Origin: Candidatus Methylopumilus sp.
GTDB lineage: Bacteria > Pseudomonadota > Gammaproteobacteria > Burkholderiales > Methylophilaceae
Assembly: GCA_024640945.1 (NCBI GenBank)
Contig: JAHEEA010000012.1
Coordinates: 1 to 57,241 of the forward strand
DNA length: 57,241 nt
Reading direction: 5' to 3'
The first letter of the stretch is position 1; each line of letters begins with the position of its first letter. Made by a program: the position numbers and the translations under genes. The notes beneath the pieces were generated by a model. The model ran no database searches, was not told the DNA's origin, and saw only the letters and a list, made by a program, of their open reading frames with translations. This document shows positions 18,831 to 28,366 of the stretch, in pieces.

Positions 18831-20069
18831 TTACATTTGACTGATAATTTCATCGCCAAATTGTGCACTGCCTACTTGAGTCGCGCCATCCATTTGAGAT
18901 GAGAAGTCATGCGTTACGCGTTTTGCACTAATGGCTTTTCCTACGCCTTTTAACACTAAATCAGCAGCTTCGGTCCAGCCTAGGTGACGTAACATCATTT
19001 CAGCTGAAAGAATAATTGAGCTTGGATTAGCGATATCTTTGCCAGCAATTTTAGGCGCTGTGCCGTGTGTGGCTTCAAACATTGCAACAGTGTCAGACAA
19101 GTTGGCGCCTGGTGCAATGCCAATACCACCCACTTGTGCTGCAAGTGCATCAGACATGTAGTCGCCATTCAGATTAAGTGCGGCAACGACGTCGTAATCA
19201 CTAGGGTGCAGCAAAATTTCTTGCAAGAATGCATCGGCGATGCAATCTTTGATAATAATGCCGTTAGGAAGCTTGCACCATGGGCCGCCATCAATCTCTA
19301 CTGCGCCAAATTCTTGCTTGGCGATTTCATACCCCCAATCTCTAAAGCCACCTTCGGTGAACTTCATGATATTGCCTTTGTGGGTGATCGTGACAGACTT
19401 GCGATTGTTGTCGATGGCGTATTGAATTGCTTTACGGATTAAGCGTTTGCTACCGTCAACAGAAACTGGTTTGATGCCAATTGCTGAAGATTCTGGGAAG
19501 CGAATTTTTTTACGCATGCCCATGTCACTTAAAAATGCGATGACTTTTTCAGCTTCTGGCGTACCTGCCGCCCATTCAATCCCAGCGTAAATATCTTCTG
19601 TATTTTCACGGAAAATCACCATGTCAGTTTTTTCAGGATGTTTAACTGGGCTTGGCACGCCTGTGAAGTATTGAATTGGGCGTAAGCAAACGTATAAATC
19701 GAGCTCTTGTCTTAAAGTAACATTTAATGAACGGATGCCGCCGCCAACAGGCGTTGTTAAAGGTCCTTTGATTGAAATGACATAGTCACGCACTGCTTTC
19801 ATTGTTTCTTCTGGCAGCCAAGTGTCTTTGTCATAAACTTTTGTTGCTTTTTCGCCAGCGTAAACTTCCATCCATGCAATTTTTCTTTTGCCGCCATAAG
19901 CTTTTGTCACTGCAGCATCTACAACTTTCTGCATTGGAGGTGTGATGTCTATACCAATACCATCCCCCTCAATAAATGGGATAATAGGCTGGTCTGGAAC
20001 ATTCAGCGTGTTGTCAGGATTAACGGTGATTTTCTCACCAAAGTTTGGAACTGTGATTTTGGATGACAT
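18831..20069 (-). CDS. icd: Isocitrate dehydrogenase, probably NAD-preferring
   Basis: Oxidative decarboxylation of isocitrate to 2-oxoglutarate. At 412 residues it aligns closely with homodimeric E. coli Icd; the substrate-binding and phosphorylatable Ser is Ser114 in [13 protein letters not shown]. Coenzyme-binding positions differ: residues corresponding to E. coli Lys344, Tyr345, Val351, Tyr391 and Arg395 are Lys340, Ile341, Ala347, His387 and Ser391. Ile345, Ala351 and Ser395 are the residues of natural or engineered NAD-specific enzymes, so NAD or dual specificity is likely even though Lys344 is kept. An incomplete TCA cycle in many obligate methylotrophs would make this chiefly a biosynthetic step. 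It is divergent from rluE. Confidence 0.95.
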   Translation of the reverse strand: MSSKITVPNFGEKITVNPDNTLNVPDQPIIPFIEGDGIGIDITPPMQKVVDAAVTKAYGGKRKIAWMEVYAGEKATKVYDKDTWLPEETMKAVRDYVISIKGPLTTPVGGGIRSLNVTLRQELDLYVCLRPIQYFTGVPSPVKHPEKTDMVIFRENTEDIYAGIEWAAGTPEAEKVIAFLSDMGMRKKIRFPESSAIGIKPVSVDGSKRLIRKAIQYAIDNNRKSVTITHKGNIMKFTEGGFRDWGYEIAKQEFGAVEIDGGPWCKLPNGIIIKDCIADAFLQEILLHPSDYDVVAALNLNGDYMSDALAAQVGGIGIAPGANLSDTVAMFEATHGTAPKIAGKDIANPSSIILSAEMMLRHLGWTEAADLVLKGVGKAISAKRVTHDFSSQMDGATQVGSAQFGDEIISQM

Positions 20070-20127
20070 GCTTGATAAATCCTATTTAGTAAAACTGATG
20101 TGTTAAAACTTAAAAAAATTGAGTGCT

Positions 20128-20658
20128 ATGTTAATTCTGTTCAATAAGCCCTATGGTGTCGTGTGTCAATTTAGTGCCCACGAAAATCACCAAACATTGG
20201 CTGACTATATCGCTATTCCAAATGTCTATGCGGCAGGTCGCCTAGATACAGATAGCGAAGGATTGCTTATTTTAACCGATGACGGCGCACTACAACATCG
20301 TCTTTCTCATCCTAAGCACAAAGAAATAAAAACTTATTGGGTGCAAGTCGAAGGTGCTCCTGCTGAAGCAGATTTGATGCCACTTTTAACTGGAGTGGAT
20401 TTGGGTGATTTTGTGACCGCGCCTGCGCAAGTGAAAATTATCGAAGAACCTGATCAATTGTGGCCTCGTAATCCGCCAATTAGGGATCGCAAAGCAATAC
20501 CAACAACATGGTTGGAAATTAAGATTTCTGAAGGTAAAAACCGCCAAGTGCGACGCATGACTGCTAAGGCTGGTTTTCCCACTTTACGTTTGATTCGATA
20601 TGCCATAGGCCAGCATTGCCTTGATGATTTGCCCTTGGGTACTTGGCGGAAAATTTAA
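20128..20658 (+). CDS. rluE: 23S rRNA pseudouridine synthase, RluE type
   Basis: Small RsuA-family pseudouridine synthase without an S4 domain; E. coli RluE modifies U2457 of 23S rRNA. The catalytic motif GRLDTDSEGLLILTDDG holds the essential Asp in its GRLD core, and KNRQVRRMTAKAGFPTLRLIR is the second family signature. I chose the ATG at 20128, giving MLILFNKPYGV, the expected N-terminus; the frame extends three codons to a TTG with no better ribosome site. It is divergent from icd across 58 bases. Confidence 0.9.
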   Translation: MLILFNKPYGVVCQFSAHENHQTLADYIAIPNVYAAGRLDTDSEGLLILTDDGALQHRLSHPKHKEIKTYWVQVEGAPAEADLMPLLTGVDLGDFVTAPAQVKIIEEPDQLWPRNPPIRDRKAIPTTWLEIKISEGKNRQVRRMTAKAGFPTLRLIRYAIGQHCLDDLPLGTWRKI

Positions 20659-20779
20659 TTTCTTAGTGATATTTCAAAAAGTTGCCTTTTGCTTAATTGC
20701 ACCAAATAAGGGCTTAAACGCTTATTTATTGCTTATGGTAAACTTAAGCCTATTCATTTAAACGAATTAAGAGAATTTC

Positions 20780-21871
20780 ATGTCTGGTAATACCATTGGT
20801 ACATTATTTACGCTGACTTCATTTGGCGAATCTCACGGCGCTGCTATTGGCGGCGTGGTAGATGGGTGCCCTCCAGGGTTGGAGCTGTCTGCTGAAGATT
20901 TGCAGGTGGATTTGGATAGACGTAAGCCAGGTACGTCACGACATGTAACACAACGTAGTGAAGCCGACAGCGTGGAGATTCTTTCTGGTGTGTTTGAAGG
21001 CAAAACAACCGGCGCTCCTATTGGATTGCTGATTCGTAACACAGACCAACGCAGTCAAGACTACAGCAAAATTATGGACACTTTCCGTCCAGGTCATGCA
21101 GATTACACTTACACACAAAAATATGGCATTCGCGATTATCGAGGCGGTGGCCGTTCTAGTGCCCGCGAAACTGCGGTTCGCGTTGCTGCTGGCGCTATCG
21201 CTAAGAAGTGGTTGAAACAGCGTTTTGGTGTAACTATTCGCGCTTATTTGAGTCAACTTGGCGAACTTAATATTCCTTTCGCCAGTTGGGATGATTTACA
21301 GCATCAAGACAATAAAATCTTCACGCCAAATATGGCGATGATGCCTGAGCTAGAAGCTTATCTAGACAATGTTCGTGCTGAGCGTGATTCAGTTGGCGCA
21401 CAAATTACTGTCATTGCTGAAGGCGTGCCAGTAGGTTGGGGCGAGCCTATCTTTGATCGTTTAGATGCAGAAATTGCTTATGCCATGATGGGCATTAATG
21501 CGGTGAAAGGTATCGAGATTGGGGCCGGTTTCGAATCTATTGCACAGCGTGGTAGTGTGCATAGTGATGAACTTACACCTAATGGCTTTGCGACTAATCA
21601 TGCCGGCGGTATTTTGGGTGGTATTTCTAGTGGTCAAGATATTCATGTGAATGTTGCTTTTAAGCCAACTTCAAGCATTCCTCAAGAGCGTAATTCTATT
21701 GATAAAAATGGTCAGCCAGTCTTGATGCAAACTACTGGCCGTCATGATCCATGTGTTGGGATTCGGGCTACACCGATTGTTGAAGCGATGTTGGCTTTGG
21801 TGTTGATTGATCATGCACTTCGTAATCGTGCACAAAATGCTGATGTAAATTCAGGTCTTAACAGTATTTAA
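20780..21871 (+). CDS. aroC: Chorismate synthase
   Basis: Final shikimate-pathway step, 5-enolpyruvylshikimate 3-phosphate to chorismate, using reduced FMN. The family signatures [18 protein letters not shown] near residue 15, RRPG-like [17 protein letters not shown] and [13 protein letters not shown] are intact, and [18 protein letters not shown] lies near the C-terminus. At 363 residues it is full length. AAGAGAATTTC precedes the ATG. The 121 bases upstream hold a weak inverted repeat (AAATAAG...CTTATTT near 20705) and presumably the promoter. Confidence 0.97.
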   Translation: MSGNTIGTLFTLTSFGESHGAAIGGVVDGCPPGLELSAEDLQVDLDRRKPGTSRHVTQRSEADSVEILSGVFEGKTTGAPIGLLIRNTDQRSQDYSKIMDTFRPGHADYTYTQKYGIRDYRGGGRSSARETAVRVAAGAIAKKWLKQRFGVTIRAYLSQLGELNIPFASWDDLQHQDNKIFTPNMAMMPELEAYLDNVRAERDSVGAQITVIAEGVPVGWGEPIFDRLDAEIAYAMMGINAVKGIEIGAGFESIAQRGSVHSDELTPNGFATNHAGGILGGISSGQDIHVNVAFKPTSSIPQERNSIDKNGQPVLMQTTGRHDPCVGIRATPIVEAMLALVLIDHALRNRAQNADVNSGLNSI

Positions 21872-21891
21872 TTCATTTTTATAGGCCTGAT

Positions 21892-23031
21892 ATGCAACTC
21901 CCTTATTGGCGCCTTTCTGCTTTTTATTTCGCATACTTTGCATTTGTTGGGGCCTTTACGCCGTATTGGACTCTATATTTGCAGTCACTGGCTTTCTCTG
22001 CCTTTCAAATCGCGGTGTTGATGTCCCTCTTTCAAGTGGCACGTATTTTTGCACCTAGTTTATGGGGTTGGTTGGCAGATCATCTAGGACATCGTGTAAA
22101 AATCATTCAATGGCTAGCCGTTCTTAGTACGGTTTCTTATGTTGGTGTGTTTGCTGGTGAGAGTTACCCTTGGCTGTTTGCTGTGATGTTACTCCTAAGT
22201 TTTTTCTGGAGCGCATCGCTTCCTTTGATTGAAACAGTCACTTTGGGACACTTGGGGGATCAGTTTGATCGTTATGGCCACATTCGTATGTGGGGATCTA
22301 TTGGTTTTATTCTGGCCGTGATTGGCTTGGGTTATTTGCTCGATTACTTTTCTATTCGCATTATGTTGTGGTTTGTATTTGCGATGATGTTAGGAGTGTT
22401 AATTTTCTCAAGGAATATTCCTGAGCCTAAAATTATTCCACATCACACGGACGATAGTTCTATCTGGACGATTATGCGCCAGCCTGAAGTGTTAGCTTTA
22501 TTAGCTGCTTGTTTTATGATGGCGGCCGCACATGGTGTTTACTACACTTTTTATTCTATTTACTTAGTAGATCATGGATATACCAAAGGTCAGGTTGGTT
22601 GGCTTTGGGCGCTAGGGGTTATTTGTGAAATCTTGATTTTCCTATGGATGCCAAGACTGACTAAATTGTTTGGTTTAAAACGCATTTTGGTAATGAGTTT
22701 ATTTATTGCTTTCGTGCGTTTTAATTTGATTGGTTGGGCTGTGGATTGGTGGTGGATCGTTTTATTTGCACAAATTTTACATGCGGCGACTTTCGGTTCT
22801 TATCATGCATCTGCTGTTGCGCTTACGCATCGATACTTCAAAGGTAAGCATCAGTCTAAAGGTCAGGGCTTATATACAGGGGTTTCTTATGGAATGGGGG
22901 GTACCTTTGGCGGTTTGGTGAGTGGCTATGCCTGGGAAAGCTTTGGGTCGAGCTGGACCTTTGGTTTGTCGGGAGCATTTGCTTTAATTGGATGTGTTTT
23001 GTTTATTTGGATGACGCCAAAGAAAATCTAG
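21892..23031 (+). CDS. MFS transporter, MFS_1-like/HcaT-type
   Basis: A 12-helix major facilitator protein of 379 residues in the inner membrane. The N-terminal WRLSAFYFAYFAFVGAFTPYW and the loop 2-3 motif GWLADHLGHRVKII (a variant of the MFS A-motif) place it in the MFS_1-like family that includes HcaT-type 3-phenylpropionate carriers and LacY/NupG-like symporters. The substrate cannot be predicted. It starts 20 bases after aroC and probably shares its transcript, with a terminator directly after it. Confidence 0.85.
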   Translation: MQLPYWRLSAFYFAYFAFVGAFTPYWTLYLQSLAFSAFQIAVLMSLFQVARIFAPSLWGWLADHLGHRVKIIQWLAVLSTVSYVGVFAGESYPWLFAVMLLLSFFWSASLPLIETVTLGHLGDQFDRYGHIRMWGSIGFILAVIGLGYLLDYFSIRIMLWFVFAMMLGVLIFSRNIPEPKIIPHHTDDSSIWTIMRQPEVLALLAACFMMAAAHGVYYTFYSIYLVDHGYTKGQVGWLWALGVICEILIFLWMPRLTKLFGLKRILVMSLFIAFVRFNLIGWAVDWWWIVLFAQILHAATFGSYHASAVALTHRYFKGKHQSKGQGLYTGVSYGMGGTFGGLVSGYAWESFGSSWTFGLSGAFALIGCVLFIWMTPKKI

Positions 23032-23036
23032 GCAAT

Positions 23037-23066
23037 AAAAAAGGCAGCTTATAAGCTGCCTTTTTT
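23037..23066. terminator. Bidirectional terminator between the MFS gene and folE2
   Basis: Perfect palindrome AAAAAAGGCAGCTT / AAGCTGCCTTTTTT separated by two bases, between convergent genes. Confidence 0.92.
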
Positions 23067-23080
23067 ATGATTTAAACGAA

Positions 23081-23881
23081 TTAAATACGTTTGTCTTTTT
23101 CGATAAGTGCATAAGCAGAGTGGTTGTGAATAGACTCGAAGTTCTCTGATTCGACCACAAATTTTACAATTCTTGGTTCATCGTTTAGCACAGCGGCTAC
23201 ATCACGCACCATGTCTTCAACAAACTTAGGGTTGTCATAAGCACGTTCTGTGACAAACTTTTCATCAGGGCGTTTTAATAAGCCATAAAGCTCACAAGAA
23301 GCCTGCTCTTCAACCATGCGGATAATTTCCTCTACCCAAATGAAGTCGTTAATGAGCGCTGTTACAGTGACATGTGAACGTTGGTTATGTGCACCATAGT
23401 CTGAGATTTTTTTAGAGCAAGGACATAAGCTGGTCACAGGAACTAGGACTTTAACGGTGATATCAAATTTACCTTGTTTGATTTCACCGATGAAAGTAAC
23501 TTCATAGTCGAGCAAGCTTTGCACCCCAGATACTGGTGCTGACTTATTGATGAAGTAAGGAAAAGTCATTTGTACGTAGCCTGATTCAGCTTCTAGACGC
23601 TTTACCATTTCACGAAGTATCGTTTCAAAAGACTCAATTGAAATCTCTCGCTCATTCATGTTGAGAATTTCAACAAAGCGCGACATATGTGTACCTTTGA
23701 AGTTATGGGGTAAATGCACATACATATCGAATAGTGCAACTGTATGCTGCACACCACCTGTTTTATCTTTTACCTTAACTGGGTGGCGAATAGACTTAAT
23801 TCCCACTTTGTCGATGGCAAGATGTCTAACATCGGGCGTATTTTGTACGTCTTCGATTGCAGAATTGTTGGTTTTGCTCAT
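23081..23881 (-). CDS. folE2: GTP cyclohydrolase FolE2 (type IB)
   Basis: Converts GTP to 7,8-dihydroneopterin triphosphate, the first step of folate (and tetrahydromethanopterin-type or queuosine) synthesis. It belongs to the COG1469 type IB family, which uses metals other than zinc. The signature [22 protein letters not shown] has the metal-binding Cys153 and active-site histidines. At 266 residues it is full length. It is the last gene of an esterase-xseB-ispA-dxs-folE2 run, 55 bases after dxs. I see no obvious Zur operator upstream, so it may be the constitutive GTP cyclohydrolase. Confidence 0.95.
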   Translation of the reverse strand: MSKTNNSAIEDVQNTPDVRHLAIDKVGIKSIRHPVKVKDKTGGVQHTVALFDMYVHLPHNFKGTHMSRFVEILNMNEREISIESFETILREMVKRLEAESGYVQMTFPYFINKSAPVSGVQSLLDYEVTFIGEIKQGKFDITVKVLVPVTSLCPCSKKISDYGAHNQRSHVTVTALINDFIWVEEIIRMVEEQASCELYGLLKRPDEKFVTERAYDNPKFVEDMVRDVAAVLNDEPRIVKFVVESENFESIHNHSAYALIEKDKRI

Positions 23882-23936
23882 GGTGATCCTGAAAATAATT
23901 TGCTTGGTAAACGATCAATAATACTTGAGTATATCA

Positions 23937-25787
23937 CTAGGTTAATTGTTTCTCAATTGCGGCTTTGATTCCTTTAGCATCTAGACCACATTCAGCGAGC
24001 ATGGTTTCATGTATCCCGTGTTCAATAAATGTGTCTGGTAACCCAAGGCATAAGACATTGTTATTTTTCCGCATAGCTTGTAAAGCTTCTATAACTGCGG
24101 CACCTGCTCCACCCATCACAGCATTTTCTTCCACAGTGACAATCAAATCATGGCTATTTGCTAGCTGTATGACGAGATCCACATCTAATGGTTTTACGAA
24201 TCGCATATTTGCAACAGTTGCATCAAGCTCTTCGGCTGCTGCTAGAGATGGTGTGAGCATGCTACCAAAAGCAAGAATAGCGATTTTTTTACCCTGGCGA
24301 CGAATCTCGCCTTTGCCAATTGTTATGCTGGTTAAATCCTGTTTAATTTCAGTGCCTGGGCCACCTCCTCGAGGGTAGCGAACAGCGCTAGGGCCATTGA
24401 ATTGATATGCTGTCGTTAGCATTTGGCGACATTCATTTTCATCGCTAGGCGCCATGACTATCATGTTAGGAATGCAACGCAAATAACTTAGGTCAAAACT
24501 ACCCGCATGTGTCGGTCCATCTGCACCGACTAGACCTGCACGATCAATAGCAAAAACGACAGGTAAATTCTGTAACGCAATATCATGAATCAGTTGATCG
24601 TAAGCGCGTTGCAAAAAGGTTGAATAAATAGCAACAACAGGCTTTAATCCTTCACATGCTAAACCTGCGGCAAAGGTTAGTGCATGCTGTTCTGCAATGC
24701 CTACATCGTAAAAGCGTTCAGGGTAAATTTCGGCAAAAGAATTAAGGCCAGAACCGTCACACATGGCTGGTGTTATACCAATGAGACGATTGTCTGTGGC
24801 GGCCATATCGACTAACCAATCACCAAATACTTGGGTGTAAGTTTTTTTCCCGTTGTTTGGAATGGCACAGCCATCATCCGGATTGAATTTTCCTACGCCA
24901 TGGAATTTACCAGGATCAGATTCTGCTGGGGCATAGCCATGGCCTTTTTGCGTCACAATATGTAAGAACTGAGGCCCTTTTAATTGCTTAATATTATTAA
25001 GTGTTGCGATCAATGTATCTAAATCGTGACCATCGATAGGGCCAATGTAATTAAAACCAAACTCTTCAAATAAAGTGCTTGGTGTCATCATCCCCTTCAT
25101 ATGTTCTTCAGCGCGTTTTGCGAACTCGAGGACTGGGGGCATCACCCCTAATACTTTTTCTCCAGATTTCCTGACGCTGGTATACAAGCGGCTTGAAAGT
25201 AGTTTCGCTAAGTAGTTCTGTAGTGCGCCAACATTGGGTGAAATCGACATATCGTTGTCGTTCAAGATGACCAATAAATTAGCATCCATTGCACCTGCGT
25301 TATTGAGCGCTTCAAATGCCATTCCTGCTGTCATTGCACCATCACCAATAATTGCTACTGCGCGTCTATCCAAGCCTTGTTGTTGTGCTGCAATTGCCAT
25401 GCCAAGTGCGGCTGAAATTGATGTGCTGGAATGACCTACTCCGAATGTGTCATATTCACTTTCATGGCGGCGTGGGAAGCCGGCAATTCCGCCTGCTTTC
25501 CGTAAGCTAGCCATATCGGAACGCCTCCCAGTAAGAATTTTATGGGGGTAGGTTTGATGTCCCACATCCCATACTAGACGGTCTTCTGGAGTGTTAAAAA
25601 CATAATGTAGCGCAATCGTCAGTTCAACTACGCCAAGATTGGATGATAGATGCCCACCGGTTTGTGAAACACTCTCAACTAAAAATTCTCGTAATTCGGA
25701 TGCTAATTGTGGAAGCTGTTTTCGACTAAGCTGGCGCAATTGTTCTGGCATATCGACGGTGTCGAGTAGCGGGGTATGAATGGCCAT
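23937..25787 (-). CDS. dxs: 1-deoxy-D-xylulose-5-phosphate synthase
   Basis: Thiamine-diphosphate enzyme joining pyruvate and glyceraldehyde 3-phosphate; it is the entry step to the MEP isoprenoid pathway and also supplies pyridoxal phosphate synthesis (with PdxA). Visible are the early [18 protein letters not shown], the TPP-binding [18 protein letters not shown] with LNDNDMSIS, the transketolase-like [18 protein letters not shown] with the catalytic Glu, and RYPRGGGPG. At 616 residues it is full length. The start shares one base with the ispA stop (TAATG). Confidence 0.97.
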   Translation of the reverse strand: MAIHTPLLDTVDMPEQLRQLSRKQLPQLASELREFLVESVSQTGGHLSSNLGVVELTIALHYVFNTPEDRLVWDVGHQTYPHKILTGRRSDMASLRKAGGIAGFPRRHESEYDTFGVGHSSTSISAALGMAIAAQQQGLDRRAVAIIGDGAMTAGMAFEALNNAGAMDANLLVILNDNDMSISPNVGALQNYLAKLLSSRLYTSVRKSGEKVLGVMPPVLEFAKRAEEHMKGMMTPSTLFEEFGFNYIGPIDGHDLDTLIATLNNIKQLKGPQFLHIVTQKGHGYAPAESDPGKFHGVGKFNPDDGCAIPNNGKKTYTQVFGDWLVDMAATDNRLIGITPAMCDGSGLNSFAEIYPERFYDVGIAEQHALTFAAGLACEGLKPVVAIYSTFLQRAYDQLIHDIALQNLPVVFAIDRAGLVGADGPTHAGSFDLSYLRCIPNMIVMAPSDENECRQMLTTAYQFNGPSAVRYPRGGGPGTEIKQDLTSITIGKGEIRRQGKKIAILAFGSMLTPSLAAAEELDATVANMRFVKPLDVDLVIQLANSHDLIVTVEENAVMGGAGAAVIEALQAMRKNNNVLCLGLPDTFIEHGIHETMLAECGLDAKGIKAAIEKQLT

Positions 25788-26695
25788 TAAAAATCTCGCT
25801 CAGTAATAAATTGGGCTAACTGCACTAATCTTATCGCTTCCTCACCATATGGTTTGAGTGGAGCGATTGCTTCGTTGAGCAACTCTCTAGACAACTCTTT
25901 CGCACGAACAATACCCAAAATCGTGACATAAGTTGGTTTGTTTGCATCAGCATCTTTTCCAGCAGTTTTTCCTAAGGTCTTGGTGTCGGCTTCTGCATCT
26001 AAAACGTCATCCACTACTTGAAAAGCCAATCCAATATTTTGAGCATATTGATCAATAGCCCTAACTCGACCAGCGTCTTCACTTGGGCTGCAATGTGCGC
26101 CTAGTAATGCAGCAGCGCGAATGAGTGCTCCTGTTTTATGGATATGCATGTACTCAAGTTCGGTTTGAGATAAAGCTTGGCCTACACTTGCTAAATCGAT
26201 GGCTTGCCCGCCCGCCATGCCACGAGAGCCACTTGCGACGGCCAGTAAATACAACATTTTTAATTGATGTTGTGCATTCGTGTGCAATTCCGGAGTAGAT
26301 AAAACTTCAAAAGCGAGACTCTGTAACGCATCGCCAACTAAAAGGGCAGTGGCATCATCAAATTGCTTATGGCAAGAAGGTTTCCCACGTCTTAAATCAT
26401 CATCATCCATGCATGGCATGTCATCGTGTACTAACGAGTAAGCATGAATCATTTCAACAGCAGCAGCAGCAATATCTATTTTATTCGCAGGGGCTTGGCA
26501 AAACTCGCCTGCTGCATGAGCCAGTAAAGCACGCACCCTTTTTCCGCCCCCTAGGGTAGCATAGCGCATCGCGGCATGTAAGTGTTGTGGGGCGATATTT
26601 TCGGCAGGAATAAGATGACTCAGCGTCTGCTCTGTACGCGTCTGAATGGCTGTAAGCCATGCCTGAAAATCCATATTAGAATGATTCGTCATCAA
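25787..26695 (-). CDS. ispA: Farnesyl diphosphate synthase (short-chain polyprenyl synthase)
   Basis: Condenses DMAPP with two IPP to give farnesyl diphosphate, the precursor of ubiquinone side chains and undecaprenyl phosphate. The first Asp-rich motif appears as [14 protein letters not shown] (the bacterial DDxxxxD type) and the second as [19 protein letters not shown] is the IPP-binding segment. At 302 residues it is full length. The start is either of two adjacent ATG codons. It lies between xseB (27-base gap) and dxs (1-base overlap), the arrangement usual in proteobacteria. Confidence 0.95.
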   Translation of the reverse strand: MMTNHSNMDFQAWLTAIQTRTEQTLSHLIPAENIAPQHLHAAMRYATLGGGKRVRALLAHAAGEFCQAPANKIDIAAAAVEMIHAYSLVHDDMPCMDDDDLRRGKPSCHKQFDDATALLVGDALQSLAFEVLSTPELHTNAQHQLKMLYLLAVASGSRGMAGGQAIDLASVGQALSQTELEYMHIHKTGALIRAAALLGAHCSPSEDAGRVRAIDQYAQNIGLAFQVVDDVLDAEADTKTLGKTAGKDADANKPTYVTILGIVRAKELSRELLNEAIAPLKPYGEEAIRLVQLAQFITERDF

Positions 26696-26722
26696 ATACG
26701 TTCTTTGGTAAATCGCTTAATA

Positions 26723-26965
26723 TTATTCTTGTTTGTCTTGATGGTTTTGCAATTGATTTGCATCATTTAGTATGCGAACCTGCTGCTCCACATCAGCTAA
26801 TGTTTTTTGGCATTGCTGCAATAAGGCTGTGCCATGTTTGAATGCATTCAATGCATCTTGTAATGGCAATTGATTTGTTTCCATTTGATTTACTATCGCT
26901 TCAAGCTCTCTTACTGCGCTCTCGAAGCTTATGTTACCTATTTCTGAAGATGTATTTTTAGTCAT
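26723..26965 (-). CDS. xseB: Exodeoxyribonuclease VII small subunit
   Basis: An 80-residue helical protein that binds XseA to form exonuclease VII, which degrades single-stranded DNA. The conserved FESAVRELEAIVNQMETNQLPL core followed by ALNAFKHGTALLQQCQKTL matches the family, and the predicted two-helix coiled coil fits. It stands first in the xseB-ispA-dxs set, 23 bases after the esterase gene. xseA is not in this window. Confidence 0.93.
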   Translation of the reverse strand: MTKNTSSEIGNISFESAVRELEAIVNQMETNQLPLQDALNAFKHGTALLQQCQKTLADVEQQVRILNDANQLQNHQDKQE

Positions 26966-26988
26966 TGCTTATTTTAACCTATTCAGCA

Positions 26989-27654
26989 CTAAAATATTTC
27001 GTTCAAGAACTGATTGATATCTTCAATTTCCTCATCACATACTCCATGAGCCATAGGATACTCATTCCACTGGACAGGGAGGTGCAGGCTATTTAATAAA
27101 TCCAAAGAAACTTTGCAGGTGTCTAGTGTGATGACGCTGTCAAAACTTCCGTGAGCCATGAAAATTGGGGTGTTGGCATTAGCGCGATTTACTTCGCTTG
27201 CTAAAGTTTGTTTGAGCGGAACATAAGTCGATAGTGCCAAAATTCCAGCTAACTTTTCTTGATGTCTGAGTGCGGTAAAAAGTGCCATCGCTCCACCTTG
27301 AGAAAAACCTGCAAGCACAATATGACTAGCAGAAATTCCTTTAGATTTTTCCTGTGCAATTAATGCTTCTATGGTGCTTTGCATTTCACGCATGCCTGTT
27401 TCATCTTGCTTGTCTTGCATGCTTAGGCCATATAGATCATACCAGGCGCGCATTTCATAACCGTTGTTCATAGAAATAGGGCGATGTGGAGCATGTGGAA
27501 AGATGAAGCGCGTATTGGGTATATTAAAGCGATCTACAATAGGTAAAAAATCATGACCGTCAGCGCCTAGCCCATGAAGCCATATCACCGTATTTTTAAT
27601 AGGCAGTGAAGTCTCAACGATTTCGTACTGTAAATTCATTTGCATACCAGGCAT
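26989..27654 (-). CDS. Carboxylesterase/phospholipase of the alpha/beta-hydrolase fold
   Basis: Cytoplasmic esterase like Pseudomonas EstB/carboxylesterase 2 and E. coli YpfH. The nucleophile elbow GFSQG places Ser118, with Asp172 (GSFDSVI) and His203 (MAHGVCDEE) completing the triad; VIWLHGLGADG carries the oxyanion-hole segment. There is no signal peptide. The start could be any of the first three ATG codons (MPG, MQM or MNL); the third gives the tightest family alignment. The natural substrate is unknown. It immediately precedes xseB and may head that operon. Confidence 0.88.
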   Translation of the reverse strand: MPGMQMNLQYEIVETSLPIKNTVIWLHGLGADGHDFLPIVDRFNIPNTRFIFPHAPHRPISMNNGYEMRAWYDLYGLSMQDKQDETGMREMQSTIEALIAQEKSKGISASHIVLAGFSQGGAMALFTALRHQEKLAGILALSTYVPLKQTLASEVNRANANTPIFMAHGSFDSVITLDTCKVSLDLLNSLHLPVQWNEYPMAHGVCDEEIEDINQFLNEIF

Positions 27655-27681
27655 TCTCGAGAATATAAAAGAATATTGAAA

Positions 27682-27706
27682 TAAAAAAAGCCCCGTGAGG
27701 GGCTTT
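27682..27706 (-). terminator. Intrinsic terminator of the MxaD-like gene
   Basis: Stem AAAGCCCC / GGGGCTTT with a GTGA loop, followed on the minus strand by a run of seven T, 20 bases past the stop. Confidence 0.88.
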
Positions 27707-27725
27707 GGGGCTCACTCGAAAGTGA

Positions 27726-28262
27726 TTATTTAGCTTCAGCTGCTTTTTTTAAACCAGCTAAACCAGCATCAAATACGCCGTTAACTGCTTTTACAGCGCT
27801 TTCGTCATCTTGACCAGCTGGAATTGGTGGGTTTAATTTATAAACGCGGTAAAAACGTGCCATCCAAGTGACTGTAGTTTCGCCAGCGCCTGGACCTGCT
27901 TTAACGGTCATTTTTGCATTGTAATCAGCAACTGGCAATACGCCTTCGATGATTTCATATTTAATTTGCATGTCTTTATCATCAATGCTGCGAAGTTTCT
28001 CGTAGACAGTGCCACCTGATTTTAGTGTTAATAAACGGAATGTCGCCATTTCACCATTGGCATCTTTTTTAGATTCAAGTTTAGTTGTTGCAACTGGTGT
28101 TAACCATGTTTGGGCGTTTCCAAAGTCTTTTACGATTGCCCAAACTTTTGCCGGATCAGCCTTGATCACAACTTCTTTTTCTACTTTTTGTGGGCTAGGG
28201 CCGTGAGCAGCAGCTGTTAATGGAAGAATTGCTAAAGCAATTAAGGCTAGTACTTTTTTCAT
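27726..28262 (-). CDS. Periplasmic SRPBCC protein, MxaD-like
   Basis: A 178-residue exported protein with signal peptide MKKVLALIALAILPLTAAA followed by HGPSPQKVEKEVVIKADPAKVWAIVKDFG, the opening of the MxaD/polyketide-cyclase (SRPBCC) fold. A C-terminal FYRVYKLNPPIPAGQDDESAV is also shared with MxaD. MxaD is a small periplasmic protein of methanol-oxidation clusters reported to help methanol dehydrogenase pass electrons to cytochrome cL. No mxa/xox or PQQ gene adjoins it here. It follows the YVTN propeller gene by 104 bases on the same strand, which suggests a joint role. Family assignment is good; function is inferred. Confidence 0.8.
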   Translation of the reverse strand: MKKVLALIALAILPLTAAAHGPSPQKVEKEVVIKADPAKVWAIVKDFGNAQTWLTPVATTKLESKKDANGEMATFRLLTLKSGGTVYEKLRSIDDKDMQIKYEIIEGVLPVADYNAKMTVKAGPGAGETTVTWMARFYRVYKLNPPIPAGQDDESAVKAVNGVFDAGLAGLKKAAEAK

Positions 28263-28366
28263 CAGAGTTTCTCCAAAATTAAAAACTAAAAAACATCAAA
28301 AACATCGCCCGTAACTGTACCTAAATTTTCTGGTTTTTACGATGTTTTTTCAATATAAATCTAGGT

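Noticed and set aside
28298-28350. AAAAACATCG / CGATGTTTTT repeat between the YVTN and MxaD-like genes
   Set aside because: The loop is over 30 bases and the region is very AT-rich, so I cannot support it as a terminator or riboswitch.
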